From NCBI RefSeq assembly GCF_041154505.1, contig NZ_AP028672.1, forward strand, positions 868,001 through 932,000: 64,000 bases of DNA. The letters are read 5' to 3'. This DNA comes from Acidovorax sp. A79. GTDB taxonomy: Bacteria; Pseudomonadota; Gammaproteobacteria; Burkholderiales; Burkholderiaceae_C. The notes below the pieces were generated by a model. That model was not told the DNA's origin, did no database searches, and was given only the letters and a program-made list of their open reading frames with translations. The stretch's first letter is position 1. The number at the start of each line of letters is the position of its first letter. This document shows, in pieces, positions 22,299 through 32,006 of this stretch. Made by a program: the position numbers and the translations under genes.

Positions 22299-23430
22299 CG
22301 GCAGCCAGTTGGGGGGTATTGCGTTGCAGGCTTTCGTGCAGCGCCGTAAAGCGCTGCTCCAGGGCCGTGATTTTCTCAGGATTGTGCTGGCGCGCATCCA
22401 GCCATTGCAGCGTTGCCGCGCAGAGCGCCTGGGGTGTCGCGGCATCCTGGATCAGCTCGGGGACCACGAATTCTCCGCAAAGGATATTGGGCAGCCCCAC
22501 CCAGGGCTGCAGCTGCTTGCGGCGCATGAGCCACCAGCTCAACGGGTGCATGTGGTAGCCGATGACCATGGGACGCTTGAACAGCGCCGCCTCCAGCGTC
22601 GCGGTGCCGCTGGCGATCAGCGTGGCGTCGCAGGCGGCCAGCACGGCATGGGACTGGCCGGACACGATCTGCACCGCCCCACCCAGACCCGCGGCCCGTG
22701 CCGCCTGCACGATGCGCTCCCGCAGCGCCGGGACGGCAGGAACTATCAATTTAGTAGCTGGACGCGCTTTCAGGACAAGCGCTGCAGCCTCAAAGAAAGG
22801 CTGCGTGATGTAGGCGATCTCCGAGGAGCGGCTGCCCGGCAGAATGGCCAGCACCTCGTCGGCATCCTGCAGGCCGAGCTGGGCGCGGGCGGCAGCGCGG
22901 TCCGGCACCATGGGAATCACGCCGGCAAGCGGGTGGCCCACATAGGTCGCCGCAATGCCGTGCCGCGCCAACAGCTCGGGCTCGAACGGAAAGATGCACA
23001 GCACGTGGTCGGCGCTGCGGCGTATCTTCTCGACACGGTCCGCGCGCCAGGCCCAGATCGACGGGCACACGAAGTGCACGGTCTTGACGCCCGCGGCACG
23101 CAGGTCGGCCTCCAGCTTCAGGTTGAAGTCAGGCGCATCCACGCCGATGAACACGTCCGGACGCTCCTTGAGCAGCCGCTCACGCAGTTGCTTGCGAATG
23201 CCCAGCAGTTCGCGCAGGCGGCGCAGCACCTCCATGCTGTACCCATGCACGGCGAGCTTCTCGCTGGGCCACCAGGCGGCAAAACCCCGGCGCTGCATCT
23301 GCGGGCCACCAATGCCGCAGGACTGCAGGCCCGGCCAATGGGCCTGCATGCCGTCGATCAGCAGGCCGGCAAGCAGGTCGCCGGAGGTCTCGCCCGCCAC
23401 CATGGCGACGCGGGGGGAAGCCTTCATCAT
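22264..23430 (-). CDS. lpxB: Lipid-A-disaccharide synthase
   Basis: Joins UDP-diacylglucosamine to 2,3-diacylglucosamine-1-phosphate to form the lipid A disaccharide at the inner membrane. 388 residues, close to the family norm. GT19 features: [14 protein letters not shown] at the N-terminus, [28 protein letters not shown] in the middle, and [21 protein letters not shown] with [16 protein letters not shown] near the C-terminus. Residues about 211-229 ([19 protein letters not shown]) coincide with a palindromic repeat. It starts 6 bases after the lpxA stop codon and overlaps rnhB. Confidence 0.96.
   Translation of the reverse strand: MMKASPRVAMVAGETSGDLLAGLLIDGMQAHWPGLQSCGIGGPQMQRRGFAAWWPSEKLAVHGYSMEVLRRLRELLGIRKQLRERLLKERPDVFIGVDAPDFNLKLEADLRAAGVKTVHFVCPSIWAWRADRVEKIRRSADHVLCIFPFEPELLARHGIAATYVGHPLAGVIPMVPDRAAARAQLGLQDADEVLAILPGSRSSEIAYITQPFFEAAALVLKARPATKLIVPAVPALRERIVQAARAAGLGGAVQIVSGQSHAVLAACDATLIASGTATLEAALFKRPMVIGYHMHPLSWWLMRRKQLQPWVGLPNILCGEFVVPELIQDAATPQALCAATLQWLDARQHNPEKITALEQRFTALHESLQRNTPQLAADAIQKILHPAA
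22742..22796 (+). repeat. Interspersed palindromic repeat, copy 5 (inside lpxB)
   Basis: On the plus strand it reads ACTATCAATTTAGTAGCT, then GGACGCGCTTTC, ACAAGCGCTG and GCCTCAAAG. lpxB reads it antisense as [13 protein letters not shown], in the same frame as copies 3, 4 and 6. Confidence 0.8.
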
Positions 23431-23436
23431 TGCCCC

Positions 23437-24225
23437 TCAGCGCGCGATGCCGCGCGTGGAGGTATCCAGGAAACCCAGCATCATGGCGATGTCGGGCGCA
23501 GCCTCCGGATGGGCGGCTGGCAACTCGGCCACGCCTGCGCGTGCGGCCTCCAGTGTCAGCCCCTGGCGATAGAGCAGGCGGTGCATCTGCTTGATGCCCG
23601 CCACACGCTCTGCCGAGAAGCCCCGGCGGCGCAGCCCGACGATGTTGAGGCCGCGCAGCGCCAGCGGATTGCCGTCGGCCAGCATGAAGGGGGGCACATC
23701 CTGCGACACGGCGCTGGCAAAGCCGACCATGGCATGGGCACCGATCGAGACGAACTGGTGAATGCCGGTGAGCCCGCCGATGGTGACCCAGTCGGCAAGG
23801 TGCACATGGCCTGCCAGCGTGGTGTTGTTGGAGAGCGTGGTGTGGTTGTCAACGCGGCAGTCGTGCGCGATGTGGGTGTACGCCATGATCCAGTTGTCGC
23901 TGCCCACGCGCGTGATGCCGCCGGCTCCCGGCACACCGAGGTTGAAGGTGCAGAACTCGCGGATCACGTTGCGGTCGCCGATGACGAGTTCGGTCGGCTC
24001 GCCCGCGTACTTCTTGTCCTGCGGCACGGCACCCAGCGATGCGAACTGGAAAATGCGGTTGTCGGCCCCGATCGTGGTGCGCCCTTCGATCACGCAGTGC
24101 GGCCCCACCGTGGTTCCCGCCCCGATCACCACGTCGGGACCAATCACCGCGTAGGGCCCCACCGTGACCGTGGGATCCAGACTGGCGCCTTGCGCGACTA
24201 TGGCCGTGGGATGAATATTGCTCAC
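23437..24225 (-). CDS. lpxA: UDP-N-acetylglucosamine acyltransferase
   Basis: First step of lipid A synthesis: transfers 3-hydroxyacyl from ACP to UDP-GlcNAc. I chose the GTG at 24225 (SNIHPTAIV), which gives 262 residues, the same as E. coli LpxA; the longer frame adds unrelated sequence. The left-handed beta-helix of hexapeptide repeats runs from about residue 2 to 190 ([19 protein letters not shown] and later turns), with the catalytic His in [12 protein letters not shown] near 125 and the [13 protein letters not shown] stretch. It sits 20 bases after the fabZ stop codon. Confidence 0.96.
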   Translation of the reverse strand: MSNIHPTAIVAQGASLDPTVTVGPYAVIGPDVVIGAGTTVGPHCVIEGRTTIGADNRIFQFASLGAVPQDKKYAGEPTELVIGDRNVIREFCTFNLGVPGAGGITRVGSDNWIMAYTHIAHDCRVDNHTTLSNNTTLAGHVHLADWVTIGGLTGIHQFVSIGAHAMVGFASAVSQDVPPFMLADGNPLALRGLNIVGLRRRGFSAERVAGIKQMHRLLYRQGLTLEAARAGVAELPAAHPEAAPDIAMMLGFLDTSTRGIAR

Positions 24226-24245
24226 GATCTGCAAGTCTGAGCGGA

Positions 24246-24686
24246 TCAACCCACGCTGCGCATGGTGCACATGAGTTCGGCCTCGCAGGCCACTTCCTCG
24301 CCCACGCTGGCCACGCCCTTGAACTTCCAGATGCCGCCGCGCACGCGGTCGATCGTGATGGAGAGAATCAGCTGATCGCCCGGCTCCACCGGCCGCTTGA
24401 AGCGCGCGCCATCGATGCCGACGAAGTAGTAGATGTTGTTTTCATCGGGCACCTTGCCCATCGCGTCGAACGCCAGCAGGCCGGCGGCCTGCGCCAGGGC
24501 CTCGAGGATCAACACACCCGGCATCACCGGGCGCCCTGGAAAGTGCCCCATGAAATAAGGCTCGTTGAACGTCACGTTCTTGATCGCCTTGATGCGGGTG
24601 TTGCTCTCAAGCTCGATCACTTTGTCCACCAGCAGGAACGGGTAGCGGTGGGGCAGTTGCTTGAGAATTGCGTGGATATCCATCAT
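24246..24686 (-). CDS. fabZ: 3-hydroxyacyl-ACP dehydratase FabZ
   Basis: Dehydrates 3-hydroxyacyl-ACP in fatty acid elongation and so competes with LpxA and LpxD for the same substrate. 146 residues with a hot-dog fold: [12 protein letters not shown], then the catalytic [19 protein letters not shown] (His near 48, Glu near 62) and [19 protein letters not shown]. Two adjacent ATG codons (24686 and 24683) are both possible starts. It lies between lpxD (16 bases upstream) and lpxA, the standard order. Confidence 0.96.
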   Translation of the reverse strand: MMDIHAILKQLPHRYPFLLVDKVIELESNTRIKAIKNVTFNEPYFMGHFPGRPVMPGVLILEALAQAAGLLAFDAMGKVPDENNIYYFVGIDGARFKRPVEPGDQLILSITIDRVRGGIWKFKGVASVGEEVACEAELMCTMRSVG

Positions 24687-24702
24687 CGAGTTGTTCTTCC
24701 GT

Positions 24703-25686
24703 TCATGCTGCTTTCAGAGCTTGCTCCAGCGCCTTGATGCGCTCTCGCAAGCTGTGCAGTTGTTTGAGTGTTGCAGCGTTTTTTTCCCAACGCGCATTGT
24801 CGTCGATGGGAAACATGCCCGTGTATTGCCCAGGCTGGCTCAAAGAGCGCGTGACCACCGTGGCGGCAGAGATGTGCACGTTGTCCGCCATCTCCAGATG
24901 GCCCAGCACGATGGCGCCGCCGCCCACGGTGCAGTGCGCGCCAATGGTCGCGCTGCCGGCCACGCCCACGCACCCCGCCAGGGCAGAGTGCTTGCCGATG
25001 CGCACGTTGTGCCCGATCTGGATCAGGTTGTCGAGCTTGACGCCGTCTTCGATGACGGTGTCCAGCAGCGCACCACGGTCGATGCAGGTGTTGGCGCCGA
25101 TCTCGACATCGTCGCCAATGTGCACGGCCCCCAGTTGCTCGATCTTGACCCACTGCCCGTTCTCGGGCGCAAAACCAAAGCCGTCGGCGCCGATCACCAC
25201 GCCGGGGTGCACGATGCAGCGCGCGCCGATGCGGCAGCCCTCGCCCACCGTGACACGGGACTTGAGCACGGTTCCTGCGCCAATGCGCGCACCGCGTTCC
25301 ACCACGCACAGGGGACCGATGGTGGCGGTGGCATCGACCTGCGCCGACGGGTCCACGACCGCGCTCGCGTGCACACCGCCCTGCACTGCGGGGGCATTGA
25401 GCCGGCGCCAAAGCTGCGTGGCCCGCGCGAAGTACACGTAGGGGTTGTCCGCCACGATGCAGGCGCCACGGGCCAGGGCGGCATCGCGCATGGCAGGCGC
25501 CACAATGACACAGGCCGCCCGGGAGGCGGCCAGTTGCTGTTGGTAGCGGGGGTTGCTCAGGAAACTGAGGTCTCCCGGCCCTGCAACCTCCAGGGGCGCG
25601 ATGCGGGAAATGACGGCATCCCGTGCCGCACCTCCTTCCAGCGAGCCACCGAGCGCATCAACTATGTGCCCGAGAAGCAAGCTCAC
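24703..25686 (-). CDS. lpxD: UDP-3-O-(3-hydroxyacyl)glucosamine N-acyltransferase
   Basis: Third step of lipid A synthesis, adding the N-linked hydroxyacyl chain. 327 residues from a GTG start ([13 protein letters not shown]). An N-terminal uridine-binding domain (about residues 1-100) is followed by a hexapeptide-repeat beta-helix (about 105-300: [40 protein letters not shown] with the catalytic His near 240) and a C-terminal helix ([21 protein letters not shown]). It lies 24 bases after the skp stop codon. Confidence 0.96.
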   Translation of the reverse strand: MSLLLGHIVDALGGSLEGGAARDAVISRIAPLEVAGPGDLSFLSNPRYQQQLAASRAACVIVAPAMRDAALARGACIVADNPYVYFARATQLWRRLNAPAVQGGVHASAVVDPSAQVDATATIGPLCVVERGARIGAGTVLKSRVTVGEGCRIGARCIVHPGVVIGADGFGFAPENGQWVKIEQLGAVHIGDDVEIGANTCIDRGALLDTVIEDGVKLDNLIQIGHNVRIGKHSALAGCVGVAGSATIGAHCTVGGGAIVLGHLEMADNVHISAATVVTRSLSQPGQYTGMFPIDDNARWEKNAATLKQLHSLRERIKALEQALKAA

Positions 25687-25710
25687 GCGCCACCTGTCCA
25701 GCGCTGGGGC

Positions 25711-26229
25711 TTACTTGCCGGCAGCGGCATTCAGCGCCTTGATCACCTTGTCGGTGATGTCGTGCTTGGGGTTGATGTAGACGGCCTCCTGCAGGATCAC
25801 GTCGTACTTCTCCGCCTCTGCCACCTGCTTGACCACCTTGTTCGCACGTTCGAGCACCTGGGACAGTTCCTCGTTCTTGCGGGCGCTCAGGTCTTCCTGG
25901 AATTCGCGGCGCTTGCGCTGGAATTCACGGTCCTGGTCCACCAGCTGGCGCTGGCGGGTGGTGCGCTGGCTTTCAGCCATCGTGGGAGCTTCGCGTTCGA
26001 ACTTCTCCGTGGCGGTCTTCAGGGTGTTGCCCATGTCCACCAGTTCTTTCTCACGGCGGGAGAATTCCTGCTCCAGCTTGGCCTGTGCAGCCTTGGCGGT
26101 GCTGGCCTCGCGGAAGATGCGGTCGGTGTTGACAAACCCGGCTTTGAACTCTTGCGCTTGTGCAGGCGCTGCGATGGCAAGCGTGCCAAGCAGCAGGGCC
26201 AGAGAGATATGGCGAGAAAAGGATTTCAT
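25711..26229 (-). CDS. skp: Periplasmic chaperone Skp/OmpH
   Basis: Trimeric jellyfish-shaped chaperone that holds unfolded outer-membrane proteins in the periplasm and delivers them to BamA. 172 residues with a signal peptide ending at AQA-QE (near 25), a short strand core (FKAGFVNTDRIFREA) and long charged coiled-coil tentacles (about 45-125). The sequence closes with KYDVILQEAVYINPKHDITDKVIKALN, typical of OmpH proteins. Its start codon overlaps the bamA stop codon by one base, implying coupled translation. Confidence 0.94.
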   Translation of the reverse strand: MKSFSRHISLALLLGTLAIAAPAQAQEFKAGFVNTDRIFREASTAKAAQAKLEQEFSRREKELVDMGNTLKTATEKFEREAPTMAESQRTTRQRQLVDQDREFQRKRREFQEDLSARKNEELSQVLERANKVVKQVAEAEKYDVILQEAVYINPKHDITDKVIKALNAAAGK

Positions 26230-28526
26230 TAGAAAGACGTTCCAATCTGGAATTGCAGTTTCTGGATTCTATCGCCGGCGAACTTGCGCACCGGTTGCGC
26301 AAAGGCCAGGCGCAACGGACCCAGCGGGGAAATCCAGCTCAGGCCCAGGCCGACGGAGGAACGCATGTCACTGAAAGTAACTTTTTCGTTCTCTCCGTAC
26401 ACATTACCCACATCAAAGAAGGTGAATACACGCAGTGTCCGGTCGTTGCCCGCGCCCGGGAATGGTGCGATCAGCTCCGCGTTCAAGGTGACCTTCTTGG
26501 GCCCCCCCAACGACGCGCCCGTCACGTCACGCGGCCCCAGCGTACCCTGGTCGAAGCCGCGCACGGAGCCCAGCCCACCCGAATAGAAGTTCTTGAACAC
26601 GGGGAACGGCCTGCCGTTCATGCCCTTGCCGATGCCCACCTCGCCGTTGAAGGCGATGGTGAAGCGCTTGTTCAGCGGCACGTACTGCTGGTACTGGTAG
26701 TTGGCCCGCACATAACGGGCATCCCCCGCCACCGACCATTCTGAATTGAGGCGCTGATAGCGGCCGGAATTCGGCGCCAGAGCGCTGTCGCGGTCGTCCC
26801 GCGACCAACCGATCGTCAAAGGAATGGAGGTGCTGCTGTAGCCAAACTGGTCGGCATAGGCCAAGTAGGTGGCGGGAATGTTCGTACCCGCCTTGATCTT
26901 GGTCTGCTCCAGCCCCCCACCAAAGAACACGGTATCGGTTTCACTGAACGGAACACCGAATCGCACCGACGTTCCGGTGGTCACCAACTCGTAGTTGCCG
27001 CCCTGGTCTTCGTAGGGCTTGTCCGTGCGGTAGTACACATCCAGCGTGCGCGAGATGCCTTCCGGCGTGAAGTACGGGTTGGTGGTGCTGAACACCAGCG
27101 TGCGACGGTACTTGCTGGTGTTGACATCGATGCCCAGGTAGTTGCCGGAACCAAAGATGTTTTCCTGCTTGATGCCGAACGACAGCGACACCTTTTCGGC
27201 GCTGGAGAAACCCACCCCCATCTGCAGCGAGCCCGTGGGCTTTTCCGCCACGTTGATCACGAGGTCCACCTGGTCGGGGGAACCCGGCACTTCCTGGGTT
27301 TCCACATTGACTTCGGTGAAGAAGCCCAGGCGGTCCACGCGGTCGCGCGACAGGCGGATCTTCTCGCCGTCGTACCACGAGGCTTCGTACTGGCGGAATT
27401 CACGGCGGATCACTTCATCGCGCGTGCGGTTGTTGCCGCTCACGTTGATGCGGCGCACATAGGCGCGGCGCGAGGGTTCGGCCTGCAGCACGAAGGCGAC
27501 CCGGTTGTTTTCGCGATCGATTTCGGGCACGGCTTCCACGCGCGCGAAGGCGAAGCCAAAACGCGAGAAATACTCTGAAAACGCCTTGGTCGTTTCCGTG
27601 ACCTGGTCCGCGTTGTAGGGCTCGCCCGCGCGGATGGTGACCAGGGACTTGAACTCGTCTTCGCGGTCCAGGTAGTTGCCCTCCAGCTTGACGCCCGAGA
27701 CCACGTAGCGCTCGCCTTCCGTCACGTTGACGGTGATGGAGATGTCCTGCTTGTCGGGCGAGATGGCGACCTGCGTGGAGTCGACCCGGAACTCCAGATA
27801 CCCGCGCTGCAGGTAGTACGAACGCAGCGTCTCCAGATCGGCATTGAGCTTGGCGCGCGAGTAGCGGTCCGACTTGGTGTACCAGCTGAGCCAGCCCCCG
27901 GTGTCCTGGTCGAACAGGCCTTTGAGCGTGGATTCACTGAAGGCCTTGTTGCCGACGAGGCGCACTTCCTTGATGCGGGCAGGCTCGCCCTCGACCACGG
28001 TGAAGGTCAGGTTGACGCGGTTGCGCTCGATCGGCGTCACGGTGGTGACGACCTCGGCGCCGTACAGGCTCTTGTTGATGTACTGGCGCTTGAGCTCCTG
28101 CTCGGCGCGGTCCGTCAACGCCTTGTCGTAGGGCCGGCCCTCGGTGAGTCCGACATCGCGCATGGCCTTCTTGAGCGCGTCCTTGTCGAACTCGCGCGTG
28201 CCGGCGAAGTCAACGTCGGCGACGGTGGGCCGCTCTTCCACCACCACCACCAGCACGTTGCCGGCCGCCTCCAGGCGCACGTCCTTGAACAGGCCCAGTC
28301 CGAAAAGAGCGCGGATGGCCGCGGCGCCCTTCTCGTCGTTGTAGTCGTCACCAACCCGCAGCGGCATGGAGGCAAACACGGTGCCGGGCTCCACGCGCTG
28401 CAGGCCCTCGACGCGGATGTCCTGCACCTTGAAAGGCTCCAGAGCCCATGCCGCATTAGCGGCAAAAATCATGGCTGCAACGGCCGATGCGGTACGCACG
28501 CCCAGGCGATTGATGTGTTTTTTCAT
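26229..28526 (-). CDS. bamA: Outer membrane protein assembly factor BamA
   Basis: Outer-membrane Omp85 protein that inserts beta-barrels. 765 residues: signal peptide to about 28 (AANAAWA-LE), five POTRA domains (about 29-425; for instance VQDIRVEGLQRVEPGTVFA, VRLVGNKAFSESTLKGLF, VRRINVSGNNRTRDEVIRRE) and a 16-strand barrel (about 430-765) with the GLGSVRGFDQGTLGPRDVTG segment carrying the conserved RGF and a C-terminal Phe (IGTSF). It sits between rseP and skp, the usual order. Confidence 0.97.
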   Translation of the reverse strand: MKKHINRLGVRTASAVAAMIFAANAAWALEPFKVQDIRVEGLQRVEPGTVFASMPLRVGDDYNDEKGAAAIRALFGLGLFKDVRLEAAGNVLVVVVEERPTVADVDFAGTREFDKDALKKAMRDVGLTEGRPYDKALTDRAEQELKRQYINKSLYGAEVVTTVTPIERNRVNLTFTVVEGEPARIKEVRLVGNKAFSESTLKGLFDQDTGGWLSWYTKSDRYSRAKLNADLETLRSYYLQRGYLEFRVDSTQVAISPDKQDISITVNVTEGERYVVSGVKLEGNYLDREDEFKSLVTIRAGEPYNADQVTETTKAFSEYFSRFGFAFARVEAVPEIDRENNRVAFVLQAEPSRRAYVRRINVSGNNRTRDEVIRREFRQYEASWYDGEKIRLSRDRVDRLGFFTEVNVETQEVPGSPDQVDLVINVAEKPTGSLQMGVGFSSAEKVSLSFGIKQENIFGSGNYLGIDVNTSKYRRTLVFSTTNPYFTPEGISRTLDVYYRTDKPYEDQGGNYELVTTGTSVRFGVPFSETDTVFFGGGLEQTKIKAGTNIPATYLAYADQFGYSSTSIPLTIGWSRDDRDSALAPNSGRYQRLNSEWSVAGDARYVRANYQYQQYVPLNKRFTIAFNGEVGIGKGMNGRPFPVFKNFYSGGLGSVRGFDQGTLGPRDVTGASLGGPKKVTLNAELIAPFPGAGNDRTLRVFTFFDVGNVYGENEKVTFSDMRSSVGLGLSWISPLGPLRLAFAQPVRKFAGDRIQKLQFQIGTSF

Positions 28527-28571
28527 GAATGAAGCTGGAGCCGCAGTTGCAGGGCAAGCGCGGCAAAAGTG

Positions 28572-29936
28572 TTAGCCAAAGAGCCGGGTGATATCGTTGA
28601 ACAGGGCAATGGACATCATGAGAAGCAGGACCGCAACGCCTCCACGCTGCAGGCGCTCCATCCATGCATCCGACACCCCCCTGCCCGTGACACCCTCCCA
28701 AAGATAATACATCAGGTGCCCTCCGTCCAAGACAGGCAGCGGCAGCAGGTTGAGCACGCCCAGGCTCACGCTGATCAGCGCAAGGAAGACAAGGTACTGC
28801 GAGAGTCCCAGGCTGGCGGAGCGCCCTGCGTAGTCGGCGATCGTCAGGGGGCCGCTGAGGTTCTTGAGCGATGCCTCGCCGATCACCATGCGTCCCATCA
28901 TCCGAAGCGTGAGGATGGAGACATCCCAGGTCTTGACCACGCCGGCCCAGGCCCCCTCGAACACGCCATATTCCACCGTCACGAATTCAGGGGGGGCCCC
29001 GACATACGCCCCGATGCGGCCGACGGAGGCGCCCAGTTCCGGCTTGGCCTCGGGCAACACGTCCACGCTCAGCACCTGGCCTGAGCGATCAATGCGCCAG
29101 GACTGTGCCAATGGCTCGCTTCCCCGCACCGACTGGCGGATCAACTCGCGCAGCTGCTGGCCGTCCACCACGTCGCTGGCACCGATCCTGAGCACCACGT
29201 CCCCCTGGCGCAATCCAGCGCGGGCTGCGGCCCCGTCAGGCATGACCTCGCCCAGCACCGGCCGCGTCCACGGCCCCAGGATGCCGATCTTGCGAAACAG
29301 CTGGGCGTCCGCCTCCCGGCTGTCGATCTTCGACATGTCCAGCAGGATTTCCCGGTGCACAGCGCCCGACTGCGGCTGCACGTCGAGGCGCACGTTCACA
29401 CCCTCCAGCGCACCGCGCGTGAGCAGCCAGCGCAGTTCTTCAAACGAGCGCACGGGCTCCATCTCGTCCGACCCCAGCGCTGCCTGCGCGACCAGCTCGC
29501 CGCCCCGCAGGCCGGCACTCTGCGCGACGGACCCGGCCACCGGACTGGCGAGTACCGCCTTGGGCTCGTCCACCCCGTTCCAGTTCACAATGGAATACAG
29601 CAGCACCGCCAGCAGCAGGTTTGCCAGCGGCCCCGCGGCCACGATGGCCGCGCGGGAGCGCAGCGGCTGGGTATTGAAAGCCAGATGCCGCTCCTCGGCG
29701 GCCACGGGCGCTTCCCGCTCGTCCAGCATGCGCACATAGCCCCCCAGCGGAAAAGCCCCCAGCACGAACTCCGTGGGCGACCCCTTGGGCTGCCAGCGCA
29801 GCAATGGTTTGCCAAAGCCCACCGAGAAGCGCAGCACCTTGACCCCGCACGCCACGGCCACCCGGTAGTGGCCATATTCGTGCACGGCGATCAGAAGGCC
29901 CAGGGCCACGATGAAGGCAACGATGGTAAGGAGCAT
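28572..29936 (-). CDS. rseP: Site-2 intramembrane zinc protease RseP
   Basis: Inner-membrane S2P protease that cleaves anti-sigma factors and leftover signal peptides. 454 residues. Helix 1 carries the zinc site HEYGH (near 18-22); two PDZ-like domains follow in the periplasmic part (about 115-200 and 210-300, with GAAARAGLRQGDVVLRIGASDV); the third ligand is in NLLPLPVLDGGHLMYYL near 395. A membrane helix closes the protein (GVAVLLLMMSIALFNDI). It lies between dxr and bamA with short gaps (26 and 45 bases). Confidence 0.96.
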   Translation of the reverse strand: MLLTIVAFIVALGLLIAVHEYGHYRVAVACGVKVLRFSVGFGKPLLRWQPKGSPTEFVLGAFPLGGYVRMLDEREAPVAAEERHLAFNTQPLRSRAAIVAAGPLANLLLAVLLYSIVNWNGVDEPKAVLASPVAGSVAQSAGLRGGELVAQAALGSDEMEPVRSFEELRWLLTRGALEGVNVRLDVQPQSGAVHREILLDMSKIDSREADAQLFRKIGILGPWTRPVLGEVMPDGAAARAGLRQGDVVLRIGASDVVDGQQLRELIRQSVRGSEPLAQSWRIDRSGQVLSVDVLPEAKPELGASVGRIGAYVGAPPEFVTVEYGVFEGAWAGVVKTWDVSILTLRMMGRMVIGEASLKNLSGPLTIADYAGRSASLGLSQYLVFLALISVSLGVLNLLPLPVLDGGHLMYYLWEGVTGRGVSDAWMERLQRGGVAVLLLMMSIALFNDITRLFG

Positions 29937-29962
29937 GTACGGGTCCGTGGTGCTGTGAGAAC

Positions 29963-31144
29963 TCAGGCCGCCAGGCGGCCCGCGGCGTGCTCGGCAGCAT
30001 TGCGTGCCTGGGCATCCAGGTCCAGCAGGGCTTCGAGGGAATCCGGCTTGGAGGGAGAAACCGCGTCCAAAGTTGCAAGATTCACGGCATGGATACGGTC
30101 GAAACGCAGCCGCCCCGACAGGAAGGCCCCGACCGCGACCTCGTTGGCGGCGTTCAATACGGCGGTCGTGCCTTCGGCCGCCTTGAGCGCCTGCCAGGAC
30201 AGGTGCAGCCCGGGAAAACGGGCCGCGTCGGCATCTTCAAACGCCAGCGCCGTCAAGGCAGAGAAGTCGAGCCGGCTGGCACCGCTGGCGATGCGCTCCG
30301 GCCAGGCCAGGCCGCAGGCGATCGGCACGCGCATGTCGGGGGTGCCGAGCTGGGCGAGGATCGAGGCATCCTTGAACTGCACCATCGAGTGGATGATCTG
30401 CTGCGGATGGATCACCACCTTGATCTGGTCGGGGTGCAGGTCGAACAGCCAGCGCGCCTCGATCACTTCCAGCGCCTTGTTCATCATGGTGGCCGAATCC
30501 ACCGAGATCTTGCGGCCCATCGAGAAATTGGGGTGCGCGCAGGCCTGGTCGGGCGTGATCTGCGAGAGCGTGGACGGATCCCGCTGGCGGAAGGGACCGC
30601 CGGACGCGGTCAGCAGGATGCTGTCGACGCGTTCGGCCCAGGTCGCCGGATCTTCGGGCAGGCACTGGAAAATCGCGGAATGCTCGCTGTCGATGGGCAG
30701 CAGCGTCGCGCCGCCCTCGCGCACGGTCTGCATGAACAACCCGCCGCCCACCACCAGGGCCTCCTTGTTGGCCAGGAGCAGCCGCTTGCCCGCGCGCGCT
30801 GCAGCCAGGCACGGCGCCAGGCCGGCAGCGCCCACGATGGCCGCCATCACGGCATCCACGTCAGGGTGGGATGCTATTATTTCAAGAGCATCTTGCGCTT
30901 GAAGGACTTGCGTTGGAAGGGCATTTGCCTGCAGTCTTTCAGCCAGCAGCGCCGCATGGGGGGCACTCGCCATCACGGCGTAGCGGGGGCGGAACTGCGC
31001 GCACTGCGCCAGCATCAGGTCCACCTGGGTCGCGGCACTGAGCGCGAACACCTCGAAGCGCTCGGGATGGCGGGCCACCACGTCGAGCGTGCTGGTACCG
31101 ATGGAGCCCGTGGAACCCAGGACAGTCAGTCGTTGTTTCATCAT
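29963..31144 (-). CDS. dxr: 1-deoxy-D-xylulose-5-phosphate reductoisomerase
   Basis: Makes 2-C-methyl-D-erythritol-4-phosphate, the committed step of the MEP isoprenoid pathway, using NADPH. 393 residues. NADPH fold TVLGSTGSIGTSTLDVV at the start; metal and substrate residues in LLANKEALVVGGGLF, LLPIDSEHSAIFQCL and TASGGPFR; MGRKISVDSATMMNKALEVIEA and VVIHPQQIIHSMVQF follow. Residues about 73-90 (LPTQVLQAQDALEIIA) coincide with a palindromic repeat just before the catalytic core. Its ATG overlaps the cdsA stop codon (ATGA). Confidence 0.97.
   Translation of the reverse strand: MMKQRLTVLGSTGSIGTSTLDVVARHPERFEVFALSAATQVDLMLAQCAQFRPRYAVMASAPHAALLAERLQANALPTQVLQAQDALEIIASHPDVDAVMAAIVGAAGLAPCLAAARAGKRLLLANKEALVVGGGLFMQTVREGGATLLPIDSEHSAIFQCLPEDPATWAERVDSILLTASGGPFRQRDPSTLSQITPDQACAHPNFSMGRKISVDSATMMNKALEVIEARWLFDLHPDQIKVVIHPQQIIHSMVQFKDASILAQLGTPDMRVPIACGLAWPERIASGASRLDFSALTALAFEDADAARFPGLHLSWQALKAAEGTTAVLNAANEVAVGAFLSGRLRFDRIHAVNLATLDAVSPSKPDSLEALLDLDAQARNAAEHAAGRLAA
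30873..30925 (+). repeat. Interspersed palindromic repeat, copy 6 (inside dxr)
   Basis: On the plus strand it reads GCTATTATTTCAAGAGC, then ATCTTGCGCTTGAAGG, ACTTGCGTTGG and GGCATTTG. dxr reads it antisense as VLQAQDALEIIA, in the same frame as copies 3, 4 and 5. The palindrome is less perfect than in other copies. Confidence 0.65.
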
Positions 31145-31998
31145 TGCGTTGTCAGGCTCGTGAGCATCATGGCCAGCGGCAGGGTGGGCAGCAAGGCGTC
31201 CACCCGGTCGAGCACGCCACCGTGCCCGGGCAACAGGCCGCTGCTGTCCTTCACGCCCGCGCTGCGCTTGATCAGGGACTCCACCAGGTCACCCGACACG
31301 CTCATGGCCACCATGAACAGGGCCGCGATCACGAGCAGCCACCAGCCTTGCTGCGCCATGCGGCTGTAGAAGCTGGGAACGGCCGCCTGCCAGTGGGCAT
31401 CGGCGGCCACCCAGATGAATGCCATGGCCAGCACGCCGGCAAGGCCGCCCCACACGCCCTCCCAGCTTTTGCCGGGACTGATGGAAGGGGCCAGCTTGCC
31501 CTTGGTGAAGCGCAGGCCAAAAGCACGGCCCGCGAAGTACGCGAAGATGTCGGCGACCCACACCAGCAGCAGCACCGACAGCAGGAAGTTGACGCCCACG
31601 TTGCGCGCCTGCACGACCGCCAGCCACGCAAGCCAGAGGGCCAGCACCCCGGCCACCAGGCGCACCGCCGCCGGAATGCGAGGCCAGCCGGGCACGCCGG
31701 CCCTGAGCAGCCAGGCCGCGGACAGCACCCAAAGGCCCCCCCCCGCCACCCAGAGCCCCGCCAGCGGGCGGTCAATCCAGCCCAGGGCCCACGACCCGGC
31801 GCACAGGGCGACGCACGCGCCCCCCACCGCCACGGAGCCCGCCTGTCCGAAACCGCTCAAACGGCCCCATTCCCAGGCGCCAGCCGCCATGAGCACCAGC
31901 ACCACCAGGGTGAACGGGACGGTGGACGATGAATAAAAAAGCGCCGGCAGCAGAATGGCCAGCAGGACAAGGGCTGTAATGACGCGCTGTTTGAGCAT
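31141..31998 (-). CDS. cdsA: Phosphatidate cytidylyltransferase
   Basis: Makes CDP-diacylglycerol, precursor of all phospholipids, at the inner membrane. 285 residues from the ATG at 31998 (MLKQRVITALVLLAILLP), the same length as the E. coli enzyme; the upstream frame is the end of uppS read out of frame. About eight membrane helices, and the CdsA signature near the C-terminus (LIKRSAGVKDSSGLLPGHGG followed by VLDRVD). It is packed between uppS (8-base gap) and dxr (4-base overlap). Confidence 0.96.
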   Translation of the reverse strand: MLKQRVITALVLLAILLPALFYSSSTVPFTLVVLVLMAAGAWEWGRLSGFGQAGSVAVGGACVALCAGSWALGWIDRPLAGLWVAGGGLWVLSAAWLLRAGVPGWPRIPAAVRLVAGVLALWLAWLAVVQARNVGVNFLLSVLLLVWVADIFAYFAGRAFGLRFTKGKLAPSISPGKSWEGVWGGLAGVLAMAFIWVAADAHWQAAVPSFYSRMAQQGWWLLVIAALFMVAMSVSGDLVESLIKRSAGVKDSSGLLPGHGGVLDRVDALLPTLPLAMMLTSLTTQ

Positions 31999-32006
31999 GG
32001 GGCCTT